A stretch of 64,000 bases of DNA, taken from contig JAPTOF010000007.1 of NCBI GenBank assembly GCA_028554755.1, positions 3,814,001 to 3,878,000 of the forward strand, given 5' to 3'. The notes under the pieces were generated by a model. That model was not told the DNA's origin, made no database searches, and was given only the letters and a program-made list of their open reading frames with translations. Positions 44,873 through 55,885 of the stretch are shown here, piece by piece (position 1 is the first letter of the stretch; every line of letters begins with the position of its first letter). The DNA is from Cordia subcordata. Taxonomy: Eukaryota; Streptophyta; Magnoliopsida; Boraginales; Cordiaceae. The position numbers were made by a program, and so were the translations under genes.

Positions 44873-45236
44873 TCCGTCGCACAAAATCAAGGAGCAAAAT
44901 GTAATTGCCCTCATGAAAGTATAAAAGAGTGAAATAATAAATTTTATTCAAGTTACAATTTAAGTATAATAAAATATTTATTATATGTTCAATCATATAA
45001 TGATATTGAAACTTTTTTATTAAATTCTTTTTAAGATAGCAAAAAAAATTTTTACATACTCTAAAATTTAATTAATATAAATTTACAAAATAAATATGTT
45101 ATATCTTCAAGTGCAATAATTTTTAAATTCCATTTGGTGTATGCCTACATTAGCAATATTTTCAAGTGCAATATCAACCTTTAGTTAGATAGAGAACCCT
45201 TACGCTTGGACTAAGTATAATTAGTTAATTTTATTG

Positions 45237-45765
45237 TCAGTGGCAAATTTTATTAAGACATGGAGGGGCCATGGCTCCCCCAATTTTTTTGGAAAAGGTA
45301 CATATATGATATAAAATTGATTTTTTTTATACAAACTACTAAAAGAATGTTGTAATCGCCCCCCCCCCCCTACAACTCAACTAATTTAATTTGTATAAGT
45401 TGAATTATTATTAATTATGATAAATCTAATTTAAATATTAATTGAATTATTCAATTTTGTATCAATATTAATCTTATTTTCCTTTTACATTGATATCTAT
45501 TTATTCTTATCAATTTATGCAAAAATTTCTCAAGTCTCAATTTCTTATTATTTTTGTAAAAGAATATTGAGGAATATTACAACTGAAGTATATTATTATA
45601 CTAGTATGATTTGTGTTTATTTGATAATTATTTTTATTTGTACATACTTTATGACATTTTACAATAAATATGCATTTTAATAGTTTTTAAATGTAGTTTC
45701 ATATATTCGTTATAAGGTTGATAATTTGCCCCCAAAATATTTTGTTCAAGGTCCGCCACTATTTG
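45237..45765. mobile_element. Possible MITE or retroelement fragment with AGTGGC ends
   Basis: The left AGTGGCAAATTTTATTAAG with GGGGCCATGGCTCCCCC and the right TTGCCCCCAAAATATTTTGT with GTCCGCCACT are roughly inverted. This GTGGCGGA...GGGGCC type is common in plant genomes. A C-run (45359-45369) lies inside. Ends and class are uncertain. Confidence 0.4.
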
Positions 45766-46394
45766 TTATACTTCTAAACCTAGCTAGGAATTTAAATTTG
45801 TATAACTATTAGTTTAATTTCTTATAGTGCATTACATAAAATATAATATAAAAATTATATATAACACCTGCTCCACTACGCATAAGTCCACTTACTAGTT
45901 GAAAAATAAGATAAAAATTGAATAATGAAATAAACAATATCATTTTGAAAAGAGAAAATAAAAAGCATTATTGAGTTTAATGTGAAAACTTACCAAGTTT
46001 AATTTATTTTTGTGAATTATTTTATTAATAATATGCTCTCCCGCATTTTCAGATTTAATTTTTTAAGGAACTACAATGCCTTGTTATTTGTAGAAAAATA
46101 TCTTCTATTTTCTAACTCAAGTTTTTTGTTAAAAAGAATTCAGAAATTTTATTTTCTGGAAAAAAAAAACCTCAAAAAAATCATTTGTTTGTTGAAAACT
46201 GAAATAGCTTTTTCTTTTAGAAATTGGTACGAATTTTGGTTACTGATTATTGTTTTGATCTCCTGATCGTAGAAAATGAGAGAGATAGGTCATGTTTTAA
46301 TCTAAGAAACACGATGGGTAAATTAGGGTTAGAGATAATGCTTTTAGGTGAAGTTATAACCCAAAAAAATTTAAAAAATGAGAAAGGGAAATAT

Positions 46395-46603
46395 GGGCCC
46401 GTTTGAATCGACTTTTTTTAAAAGCGTTTTTTTTAACAGCCTTTGACTAATATGTTTTTTTTAGAAGCTGAAAATTCTGACTTATAAAAAAATTGTATTT
46501 GAATTTTTTTTCAGAATTTCAACTTTTTTAAAAATCAAATCAATTAATTATTACAAATTTAATGTATCTTTTTAAAAAAAAAAAGTCAATTCAACCAGGC
46601 TCT
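46395..46603. mobile_element. A/T-run MITE with GGGCCCGTTTGAAT ends
   Basis: The left GGGCCCGTTTGAATCGACTT and the right AAGTCAATTCAACCAGGCTC are good inverted repeats; TAT lies on each side. The interior holds poly-T then poly-A runs, so the 209 bp can fold back. This is the best-preserved member of the family here. Confidence 0.68.
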
Positions 46604-46609
46604 ATATCA

Positions 46610-47885
46610 AGGGTTGCCAAGCTCTTACTTTGGAATCCTGGACTTTTAGCCATGTGTCCAAAGTAGAGTATTGGTGAAAGCTATTCAAATTCAAATTTAT
46701 TGAAGAAAACTTTGTTTGTTTTTACTAACGTCCTTTATAATTTAAAGAAGTTTGAAAAGCTATTTTTAATTTTTAATTCAAATTTTTTTCGTGATCAAGA
46801 TATTTTATTTCTTTATAATTTTTTTCAATAACTTTTTCGTGACAAATCTAATTTGATGGCCGGCTCGAATACCCGCGAGGATACAGGGTTTCTATATTTC
46901 ACATTCGATGCTATTGCTGGAACGATGGATCACATGCTTCTCAATGCTGGTTCTTTTTGCATTTTTTTTTAGAATCATCAACTTTACAATGTTTTAATAA
47001 CAACTCATTTTTTTAATAATTTTTTTAAGATTATATCAACAACAAAAGTGAATTTTTCTTAAGTAAACAAAGTGATTTTTTAAATATATAACTGTTTGTT
47101 GCTGTCTTATTACAAACCTTTATTGCCTTATTACAAACCTTTTGTCTTAATATATATAACCCCTCAAATTAGTTTATATATTTTTAATAAAACATATTTT
47201 ACAAATTAATTTCAAAATCTATGTAATTAATTTTAAAGTCTATTGCACTAAACACAAAAAGAAAAGGAAAGTTTTTGAACCAAATATTTTCCCTACAAAT
47301 AATATCCTTTTTTCGGGTAACTTAAAAATATTTCCACCCACCGAAATTATGATACGTAAACAGAATTAGTACCGGCCTTATCTAAAGTAAAAGTAAAGCC
47401 CAGCACGCTTGCATCTTATCAATTACCTAATGGATGAATAAGAACTAAAATCTTGGAGTACTCTGCCCAAAAACGTGCACCGAACTAATCAAGACCCTAA
47501 TTTCAAAAGCAATTAATAAGCAGACTCTTCGCCTTCAAGCGGTTTTCAATTCCGGTCTTTGTCTTGATAACACCTTCCATTTACCAACGGAGGTACCCTT
47601 TGCGGCAATAATTTTGATATATCCCCCCTCGTGAATAAAAGGTCCACGTGGGTCATAAATGCTGAAAACTTAGGCTTCCTGTTTGAGCAACTAAGTCTAT
47701 CTCCCCTAAGTTTGATTGGACGGTGACCAGTTGGGCACAAGTAACCATGACAGCCCAGCCATCGACATCTGACGGTTTTCAATACACCCTTCTGTGTCCA
47801 ACAGAGGAATATGTCTTTATCAGTCTGCTCTACTCCACGCTATATCACCTTTTGTTCTCCCCCCTCCCTCGCAACTGATCTAATC
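46610..47885. other. No gene; more complex DNA at 47330-47870
   Basis: 46610-47330 is AT-rich. From 47330 the sequence has balanced composition and low repetitiveness, with an ACGTGG/CCACGT motif (47643) but no ORF with family resemblance. I do not call a gene; it could be conserved non-coding or a decayed gene edge. Confidence 0.4.
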
Positions 47886-47892
47886 CCACTAG

Positions 47893-48060
47893 CGGTTGGC
47901 TTGGGTTGATTTTTTCAAAAAGTGTTTTTTAAAAAATTATATTTTAATTAATTTTTTTTAAATTAATATTTTTAAAGTCAAACTAAATAATTATTATAAA
48001 AATAATATATAATTTTTTAAAAAATATTTTTCCAAAAAAATCAATCCAAACAAGTTCTAA
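47893..48060. mobile_element. A/T-run MITE
   Basis: The left GGCTTGGGTTGATTTTTTCA and the right AAAAATCAATCCAAACAAGT are inverted ends around A/T runs. Same family as 46395. Confidence 0.58.
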
Positions 48061-48639
48061 TTACAACAAATCCCTTAAACATTCAAAATTTTTATAATTA
48101 AGAAAGTTATTGGTATCAATGAGCTTTGAGGGTGTTTGGTTTTGCTTATTTTGGGTGCTTATAAATACTTAAAAAAAATATTTTTTTACATACTTTTTAC
48201 TATATAGGTGCTTATAAGTACTAAATAAACAAAGCCAAACACCTTCTTCAATAGCTCCCTTACTCAAATCTCAAAATTTTAAAAGTTCTTTGAACTAAAA
48301 ATCAAAAACACCTATATGTAGAGATTTTTTGCCATCCCTCAAACCCATCCCCATGGTTGTAAGTTTATAACAGCCATCAAAGCCTCAACAAATATATTAA
48401 AATAAGATAATGACAAATTTTAGAAATAATATAAATGTGTTAAATTAAAATGCAAATAGTTAATATATTAATTAAAATAATGTTATTAATTAAAATAGTG
48501 ATGAATTTTAAAACAAGATAGAAATAAGGGATTCCTTAAATTGATATTTTATAACTTGGGTTTATTACTATTGTCGTCACAAAACTTAAGTATTTTGGAC
48601 AAATTGATTAACCTCATTTGTGGTAGTAGACCAATAATT

Positions 48640-49160
48640 GGTTATGGGTCATTACAAGTGGGATTGGAGCAGGTTTTGAGTTGATTCTATGCAGCCTACG
48701 ATCCGAAGAAAGTCATGTGTTTAAGAGGGAAAGTGCCTGAGGTCACAGGAAGTTGTGTGTTTGATGGGCAGAGGCTATAACTCTATGTCCCACCCTATCG
48801 CAAATCAATTCATCGTGTCATTTGTATTTCATTTATTATAGCTTGGATATCACGTGTTTAAGAGAGTTTTGTGTTCTATTTATGGACCTTGTGTGTTTTA
48901 GGGGAAGTCTGTAACGTCCCGTCCTATATTAGTTCTTTGTATAATGCGTGTTTAAGGGAGAAACTCTGTAACACCTCATCCCATATAAATTCTTTGCGAG
49001 ATTTGAGTTCAATTGTTTGCATTCAGTGCAAGGAAGGCGTTGCACATTTGAGAGAAAGAGTAACACCCTATCCTACGCCAATTTTACACTTTTTGAAGAA
49101 TCGCCTAATCGATTACAGGTGCTACAATGTTAGAGGGGTTTTTTTTGGATTTTTTAATAA
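48640..49160. repeat. Diverged repeats with TAACxCCxxxTCC motifs, retroelement-like
   Basis: Three or four copies of a motif like GTGTTTAAGGGAG followed by TGTAACGTCCCGTCCTAT recur (48717-48800, 48858-48930, 48949-48985, 49060-49080). TGTAAC-CCC-TCCCA-AT is frequent in plant LTR-type repeats. I cannot define an element. Confidence 0.4.
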
Positions 49161-49770
49161 ATAACATAGATTAAAATATCCATTATAAAAATAGCCCTGT
49201 TTTGGAATTGGTTTTAAAACTAGCGCTTTCAGCCATTGAAAAGCTGAAAAAGGTAATTGAAATAGCTAAAGTTATTTGAATAAATGTAATTTGTTTTTGT
49301 GACACAGTGTGTAGCCACGTGGCACTTTTAACTTTTGAATAGCCGAACTTGGGCTTTGAAAAAACAAAGTCCACTTTCGGCTATTCAACAGCCAAAAATT
49401 GCCAGGAAATATTTCCTTTGTCAATGTGACAACTTTCTGGTTTCCAATGACCAATTTTGGCTTTTCAATAGCCGAAATTTTGTCTCGTCAGTCACCCTTC
49501 ACCTCAACTGAATATTTGACTAACAAGGTGGCAGCATATTCGTTTATTGAATAGCTGGAATCCTATTTTCGGAAATTCAACTAACGAACTTAGCCCCACA
49601 AACCCCTATATAAACCCCCATCCCGTTGCTTGGTTCAACCATCAAAAAAATTGCCTTCTATTTCTTGCTCATAAAAATTTCTTTAAACTATTTTTTTAAC
49701 ACTTCTTTTAGCTCGTCTAAAATTGTTTCAAACCTCTAAATTGTTCTTGTAAACCATCTTGAAAAATAAT

Positions 49771-50133
49771 ATGAATCCAAACGCAATAACTGTTATTTTA
49801 AATTATGGAGCCCAAAAAATCGATGGCCCCTTCGGTGTACAGTATGAGACTGCAAAATGTAGGCTCAAAGTCCAAATAATTGAAGAAACGTCGTACAATG
49901 AGTTTGTTTATAGTGTTTATGAGAAGCTTAATTTGCGTTACAACGTTAACAGAGTTCATCTACATTACCATTTTCAATTGGCACTCATCAACTTCTAATA
50001 TCCATACTTTAGCATTAGTACAGTTACTTTCGATGAAGAATTGCGGACATGTATGAGATCGCTTGCCATCCCAATTCCATGTGTACAGCGAACGTTTATG
50101 TGTGCCATGACGTATCCTGAGGACAATAAATAA
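49771..50133 (+). pseudogene. MURA-like N-terminal (PB1-like) domain fragment
   Basis: ATG 49771 opens 76 codons with AITVILNYGAQKIDGPFGVQ and ETSYNEFVYSVYEKLNLRYN, the pattern of the small N-terminal domain of plant MULE transposases (V--Y-G---------C--------S--EF---IYEKLG). After a stop at 49996-49998 the reading continues in another frame with RTCMRSLAIPIPCVQRTFMC. The zinc-finger, DDE and SWIM parts are missing; a trinucleotide tract follows directly. Confidence 0.6.
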
Positions 50134-50139
50134 ATAAAT

Positions 50140-50720
50140 CAATTAATAATATATTAATAGAAATAATAATAATAACAACAACAACAACAATAATAGTAAT
50201 AGTAGTAGTAGTAATGAAAATAATAGAAATAGTAATAATAATAATAACAATAACAATATTAATAATAATAATTACATTAATAGAAATAATGATGATGATA
50301 ATAATAATAACAATAACAATATTAATAATAGTAATAGCAATAGAAATAATAATAATAATAGTAAAAAATATAAATATAAATAATACTAATAGTAGTAATA
50401 AATTTTTTTTATAATAATGATGATGACGACGACGATGATGATAACAGAAATCATAAAAATAACAATAATAATAGTAATAATAAAAATAATAATTATGATA
50501 ATAATTGAAATCATAATAATAATAAGAACAACAATAATACTAAATAACAATCATAATTATAATATCGAAAAATTATTAAACTATAAATCAACTATTAATA
50601 ATAAATAATAGTCATACTAATGCTCAAAAAAAGTATACTAATCGTAATGCTAATAATACTAGTACTAATATTAATTATATTAATATTCACAATAATTATC
50701 ACACTAAATAATAATTACTA
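50140..50720. repeat. Degenerate AAT/AAC/ATG trinucleotide tract
   Basis: About 580 bases with three-base periodicity (AATAATAATAACAACAACAA, GATGATGACGACGACGATGA). The Ile/Met-rich ORFs within it are artefacts of the repeat. Confidence 0.85.
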
Positions 50721-50959
50721 AATTCAATACTTCCTATAAGTTCTTATAAGTTTAATAAACTCCTATTTCTTGATTTCATCTGTTCCATTTTTTTTTAGTT
50801 CTATAACATCCTAAACATTATTAATAAATTTTCTATTACTTTCAAGTTCTTGATTTTATTTGATTTTATTTTTCTAAATATACTACAAAATTTTAATTTC
50901 TCTATTGTCCATATCTACAATTAAACTATACATTTACAAGATCTACATCTACATATATA

Positions 50960-50975
50960 ACGTATACATATAAAG

Positions 50976-51006
<31 letters not shown>

Positions 51007-51105
51007 ATGTATATATAGATGCGTATACACATGATGAAACGATATGTACATACGCAGCACATATATATACATACACATGATATGCATATACAACATATAC
51101 ACATA
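50960..51105. repeat. (TA)n/(TATG)n microsatellite
   Basis: Interleaved ATATATATGTATGTATATAT-type repeats on both sides of 51000; low-complexity DNA within the MULE remnant. Confidence 0.75.
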
Positions 51106-51567
51106 AAAATAAAAAATTTAAATTGGTAAAAAGGTTAAAAAACTTGCGAGAATAGGTAAATTCCCAAGCTTAAAACTTGTTTTGTGTTATAATAACGTGA
51201 CGGAGCTTCAAAATTTGCAGGGGAAGAAAGGGAAAATGGGGAAAAATTTTCAACTGGATGTGAGGAAGAAGAAGAAGGGGGTTTATGTCGAGGAAACGTT
51301 CAGATTTTGAAAAGCCGAATTCGGTAATTCAATTGCCGAAATATGGAAAATAGTCATGTTTATCTGCGTGTGTTTAAACCCAATCAAATTTCATTGATTC
51401 AATCACCGAATTCAGCTTTTGAATAACCGAAATTTTAAACCTCAAGGTACAATAATATATGAGCAATTTTCGTTGATTCAAAAGCCCTTTTTGTTGATTC
51501 AAAACCCAATAGTGCTACTTTTAAAACCCTTTCTGGAATAATGCTATTTTTGTAATTGATATTTAAT

Positions 51568-52255
51568 TTTGTGTCATTTATTAAAAAAAAAAAGATCCAT
51601 TTTTTTCCCTCCCCTGTAATGATTTCTCTTGATTCCGGTGTTGCTCCTTTTGGGAAGAAAAAACGAATTGGGGGCAAATACAAAATAAGGACAAATAAAA
51701 TGACATTAGAAAATTAACAATTATTTATAGGAATTTGTAATATTATTATATAGTTGCAGCACACTCCATTTGGCTCCATCAACAAAAGGAGTCACTTCTT
51801 CTGTCTCTCCTCTAAATAACAAAAGAAGTGCCACGACTCTCAATAAAACTATATAACATCATACGTAGTTATTTTACATGTAAGATACGCGGAAACTTTT
51901 TACCATCCAAGTGACTATTATTAGTATTATTTGTAATGATGATGATACTATAAAGATGACACTTGTTATTTGAGCAAGTGATTTGAAACTTCTTTTTGGA
52001 CTAAAATCTTATATTAAATTATTTCGTAGTGAAAAATTTCAGGTATTTTTTGGTAACTTGTTTTAAATTATTACAAACTTTAAGTTTTGGGATGGAATAG
52101 GATAGTAATAAGCACTTTATTCTATTTAATTCTGTTTTGAAACTCGAATCATTATGTTCTGTCCTTTAAATTTCCTCCCAAATATTATTCTTTATCTTTT
52201 CATTTGGATATTAGACAATTGTATTTAAGTCCTTTATACATGTTTCTTTATTTTG
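51568..52255. other. AT-rich intergenic DNA
   Basis: No gene, RNA or clear repeat structure recognised. Confidence 0.4.
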
Positions 52256-52289
52256 CAATTGTAGAAATCTCTTGGAAAAATTAAGGACA

Positions 52290-52780
52290 TACGCATACAC
52301 ATCAATGCATAATGGAAAAACATACAAAGAACATGAAATATTTTTAACATGATTTGGTTTTCTACCTACGCCCATGATCCTCCTCTAGAATAAATTGTAA
52401 CATTCAACAGTAATGGTTTACATACTATGATGACTTTTTGTACGGCTAAAAAAGTCTAAATTCTCTCCACATTGTTTTTACAATAGTTATCTTCAACATA
52501 ATTAGAACGAAAGTAAGACATTCCGAATACTCTCAGGCTTTCTTTCTCACTCTCTCTTCCACACCCCCCGGGGTGTGGCCCCTAAGGCGCACTCATAAGA
52601 TACCCCAAATACAAACTACAAGATCCTCTATTTATAGAAAATAAATTATTACTATCCAAGATTTCTCCTCTACAATTTAGGCAACTTAGAATTTGGTAAC
52701 TCTCTTAATTATATTGCCTTCTTATACATGTTTTTTAATTTGTATGGATTTAGACTTTGAATTATAACCCATCAAAATCA
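52290..52780 (-). repeat. LTR-like fragment
   Basis: GAAATATTTTTAACATGATTTGG followed by CCTACGCCCATG resembles the AACGTGGTTCG...CCTACGTCCAC block in the LTRs at 4870 and 32260, in the same (minus) orientation. ATAACCCATCA near 52778 could be the outer end. No TSD was found, so the ends are approximate. Confidence 0.4.
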
Positions 52781-54106
52781 TATAGGATCCCGACAAAAAG
52801 GTTCTTGAATTGTTTATCTAGAACTTTCATCGCAGTTGACATTAATATCTATGGATTATCATTTACTATTTCATTATTGTTACGTGGTAAAATGGATTTT
52901 TCTATTTTGCATTATTGATGACTTTATAATTTGAATTTGTTGTTTTATTGTTGTTTATTTCAATGCAAAATTTCATCCCTTAACCCAACCATTTCATCTC
53001 AAAATCTCTTAAATATTTGGGATAGAATAGGATGAATGGGGTGAAATACAAACATTTTATGATGAAAACGGAATAATGAAAATTCATATCTGAAATTGGT
53101 ATAAAACAATGGTTACTTAAAATCCCGAACCGTTACTCAGCCCTAATCATATTAACACACACACACATAAAAACATGCTTTTGGAAGTGAAATGCCCTTC
53201 ACATCTGCCAGTTAAGGGGATCATCCACTGCTGCTTTTACTTGTAGTTATAGTAATTTACAACTGAGAGTTAGTGAGGAAGACGAGTAACAGGCTTTTCC
53301 ATTCACCAGCAGCTTTTTATGGGTAATTGGTAATATAGAAACTGTCCCTAACCAAAAGATGTCATTGGTCTTGTAGAACAACACCACGCAACTACCCCTA
53401 CCCCCTGGAGAGGCTGTCGATCAACCCGCAGGTGACGCAATCATGTGGGGTCTGTCTTGAATGTCTCTCTCGTCCTTAACTAGTAATAGTCTCCGCATAA
53501 AACGGCTTTTGCTTTTACGACTTTCTTTTTGCCAAGAATGTGAATGAGAGGGGTAGTAAATTGCAGCGAAAGGATTCTCAGAAAGATCAAAACGATGACT
53601 ATGGTCGAACCCAAAATGAGCAACTAAGGCTAATTTCAATAGCTCATTCAATCATCAAAAACTTTATATTTAGGGGAGTGGTTCGTGTTAATGTACTCCA
53701 ACAGTTCTTTTATCTTATTTTTAAATTTTAAATTTTTTCTAAACCCTAAAACAAAATATCCATATATAGAGATTTTTTTAATCCCTTAAAGCCAACATTC
53801 AAATCTCATTTTCCATTCCCCGTAATCATTCCCCATAATTTTAACACTGTAATATTTTAAAATAGAATAACTATTAGAGTAAAACTAAAATAGAAATTCT
53901 TTAAATTGAGAGTTTGATAAAAAATAGAAGAGTTGTTGGAGTAAAATTAAAAATAGAAAATTCTTAATTATAAGAAAATGACTCAAATAATTTAATTTTA
54001 AGGGAAAAATATGAATACTGTTGGAGGCAGCCTAATAATACTCTCAACTCTAAAAAAGCCTAGATTTTTCTTCGAAACGTCAATATATTTTTTACCAAAA
54101 AAAAAG
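52781..54106. other. No gene; more complex DNA at 53180-53650
   Basis: The 53180-53650 stretch is low in repeats and nearer to balanced composition than its surroundings; open stretches on both strands show no family resemblance. It lies about 4 kb upstream of the BEL1-like gene and could be distal regulatory DNA, which is inference only. Confidence 0.35.
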
Positions 54107-54111
54107 TCAAT

Positions 54112-54658
54112 TGTTGGATTATGTCTCAAAATTCAAACACATACAAATTAGAAAATTTGGAAAAGAAGGTAATTGAAAGAGTTAACTAATTCAAGATTGG
54201 TCTAAACTTGGGAGTAAAGATTTCCTAAAGATTTCTCTGCCGTAAATAAAGAGTCTTGTAACTTGTATTAGATGCCTTAGAGCCACACTCCATAGGGGGT
54301 GTCGATAAAAGATCCTGAGAGCCTGATATGTGTCAGAGAAAGTATCTTATTTTCTTTCTAATCTTGGATAAAAGATCCAGAGAGCCTGATATGTGTGAGA
54401 GAAAATATCTTATTCTCGTTCTAATCTTGTTGATAATAGAGTCATCGTAAGAATTTCGTAGTAAAGGATTTAGACTTTTCTATTCATACAAAAAGTTACC
54501 TAAGTTGTAACCTATTACTATTAAATAGTGAAATTTATCTTAGAGGGGATCGTGAACATAGAGAGCGGACCGAAGTGTGTTAAATATATTGCATGCTCTT
54601 TGTATGTGTTTTTCATTTTACATTGGTGTGTGTACATGTATCTTCAATTTTCCCAGCA
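54112..54658 (+). repeat. Solo LTR, Copia-like, 547 bp
   Basis: It runs TGTTGGATTATG to TTCCCAGCA with TCAAT on both sides (54107-54111 and 54659-54663). Its start is identical to that of the TR-GAG-like LTR at 35112 for 12 bases, and later blocks (AAAAGTTACC, GAGCGGACCGAA-GTG) correspond, so it belongs to a related family. There is no internal region. An internal tandem duplication lies at 54306-54432. Confidence 0.85.
54306..54432. repeat. 62- to 66-bp tandem duplication in the solo LTR
   Basis: GATAAAAGATCCTGAGAGCC with CTGATATGTGT and TATCTTATT...TCTAATCTTG occurs twice in a row. It is not in the related LTRs at 35112 and 37368. Confidence 0.85.
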
Positions 54659-54750
54659 TCAATGTATTCAACGTGCCATCACGTGTGACCCCAAACGGAA
54701 CAAGCGTTGGTCGGAACTAAACAATAGGACGGATTACACGTTGTGAGGAT

Positions 54751-55607
54751 TAAGGCTCCGCTTGTTTGTAGGAAAAAATATTTTTTAAAGCAAAATAATT
54801 TTTGGTGTTCAATTATCTCATAGAAAAACATCTTTTGGAGTTTAGTAATCCCACTTGAAAAACATTTTTCAATAAATAGTTTTTATAAATAAAATGCATT
54901 TTGTAATTATAAACACTAAAAAAATTAGATTTGAATTTTCATCTCAAACTTTAAAAATTCTGTCTCAAAATAAATTTGAAACATAAAATTTTCATCTCGA
55001 AAGCCTTCGTCTCAAATTTTGAAATAGAAAATTGTATCTCTAATTGAGATAGAAAATTTTCTGTCAATTTGAGACGGACAATTTCCATCTCAATTTGACG
55101 CAAAAAATCCACCACCAATTTGTAGTAGTGAAATATATTAGTTAAATTAACAAATAGAATATGAAAACTAAAACTAAAAATTAAAAGATAAAAATTATGA
55201 AAATTGAACACCTAAACAATTAAAAATCTAAAATTCAAAAGTTTTTATAATTTTTAAATTTTAATTTTTTATAAATTTTAATATTTTTAGTTTTTTTAAT
55301 TTTTTTAAATTTTAATTTTTTGGGGGTCAGTGATGGGGTGGGGTTGGGAGTGTAGATGGAGGCAGGGGTGAGGGTTGGGGGCGAGGTTGAATGGGTAGAA
55401 TAAAACATAAAATTATTCTCGGAAAGATATTTTATTCCTCTTGGTCACTGAAAAATATTTTTATTCTTTTGGAACTAGGATTTTTTGTTCATTAAAAAAT
55501 ATTTTCCTACTGGTTTATTTTCTTACATTAACAAACATTGAAAAACCTAGAAAAATATTTTACAAGAGAACATTTTCTTGCAAACAAATGGAGCCTGAGA
55601 CGTAATT
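54751..55607. mobile_element. Large non-autonomous TIR element
   Basis: The left AGGCTCCGCTTGTTTGTAGG with AAAAAATATTTTT and the right end (reverse complement AGGCTCCATTTGTTTGCAAG with AAAATGTT) are inverted repeats. The interior has further mirrored AAAATATTTT segments, a GGTGGGGTTGGG-type G-rich patch at 55321-55390 and no ORF of note. GAGGATTA/GAGACGTA flank it but do not match well, so no TSD is claimed. Confidence 0.68.
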
Positions 55608-55794
55608 GAACCAAGAGTCCAATTTCGATACCATATTAAAAATTATATATTATATTTTATAATAATTAGTGCTAAAAATTATAACCTAATTTCTTATACA
55701 ATAAATTAAAAATTTGTGATTGTCTCATGTAAATGGAATGTATCTTATATATATAAAGCAAATAAGAAACTAAAATTGGTATTCGGGATTAAGG

Positions 55795-55885
55795 GATAAT
55801 TTAAGTGGTTAAGTCTTTCTCTCTAGATCGTGGGTTCAAGTCCCGTAAGAATAGGAGTTTAACGCCAAAAAAAGAAAAAAAAAGT
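55795..55885 (+). mobile_element. tRNA-derived SINE-like sequence with A-rich tail
   Basis: TTTAAGTGGTTAAGTC (A-box-like) is followed by a strong B box GGGTTCAAGTCCCG at 55830-55843 and a tail AAAAAAAGAAAAAAAAAG. A real tRNA gene would need the remaining stems, which do not form. Confidence 0.6.

Larger units (their letters stand above)
49170..51567 (+). mobile_element. MULE-type DNA transposon remnant with degenerate TIRs
   Basis: The left end ATTAAAATATCCATTATAAA continues AAATAGCC...GGTTTTAAAACTAGC. The right end in reverse complement is ATTAAATATCAATTACAAAA, then AATAGC...GGGTTTTAAAAGTAGC, so TIRs are at least 60 bp. Subterminal TTCGGCTATTCAA/TTCAATTGCCGAA motifs recur inside both ends in both orientations. 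The only coding piece resembles the N-terminal domain of MuDR-type transposases (49771). I found no clear 9-bp TSD. Confidence 0.68.

Noticed and set aside
47546..47782. 78-codon minus-strand open frame
   Set aside because: No domain, no clear promoter or splice signals, and nothing related elsewhere; length is within chance.
50214..50608. Two open frames rich in Ile, Met and Thr
   Set aside because: They are translations of a trinucleotide tract and have no family resemblance.
53421..53651. 76-codon minus-strand open frame upstream of the BEL1-like gene
   Set aside because: No family resemblance; probably chance in a less AT-rich stretch.
55825..55846. Possible tRNA gene because of GGGTTCAAGTCCCG
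   Set aside because: Only the T-arm-like B box and a weak A box are present; no acceptor or anticodon stem forms and an A-rich tail follows, so SINE-like is the better reading.
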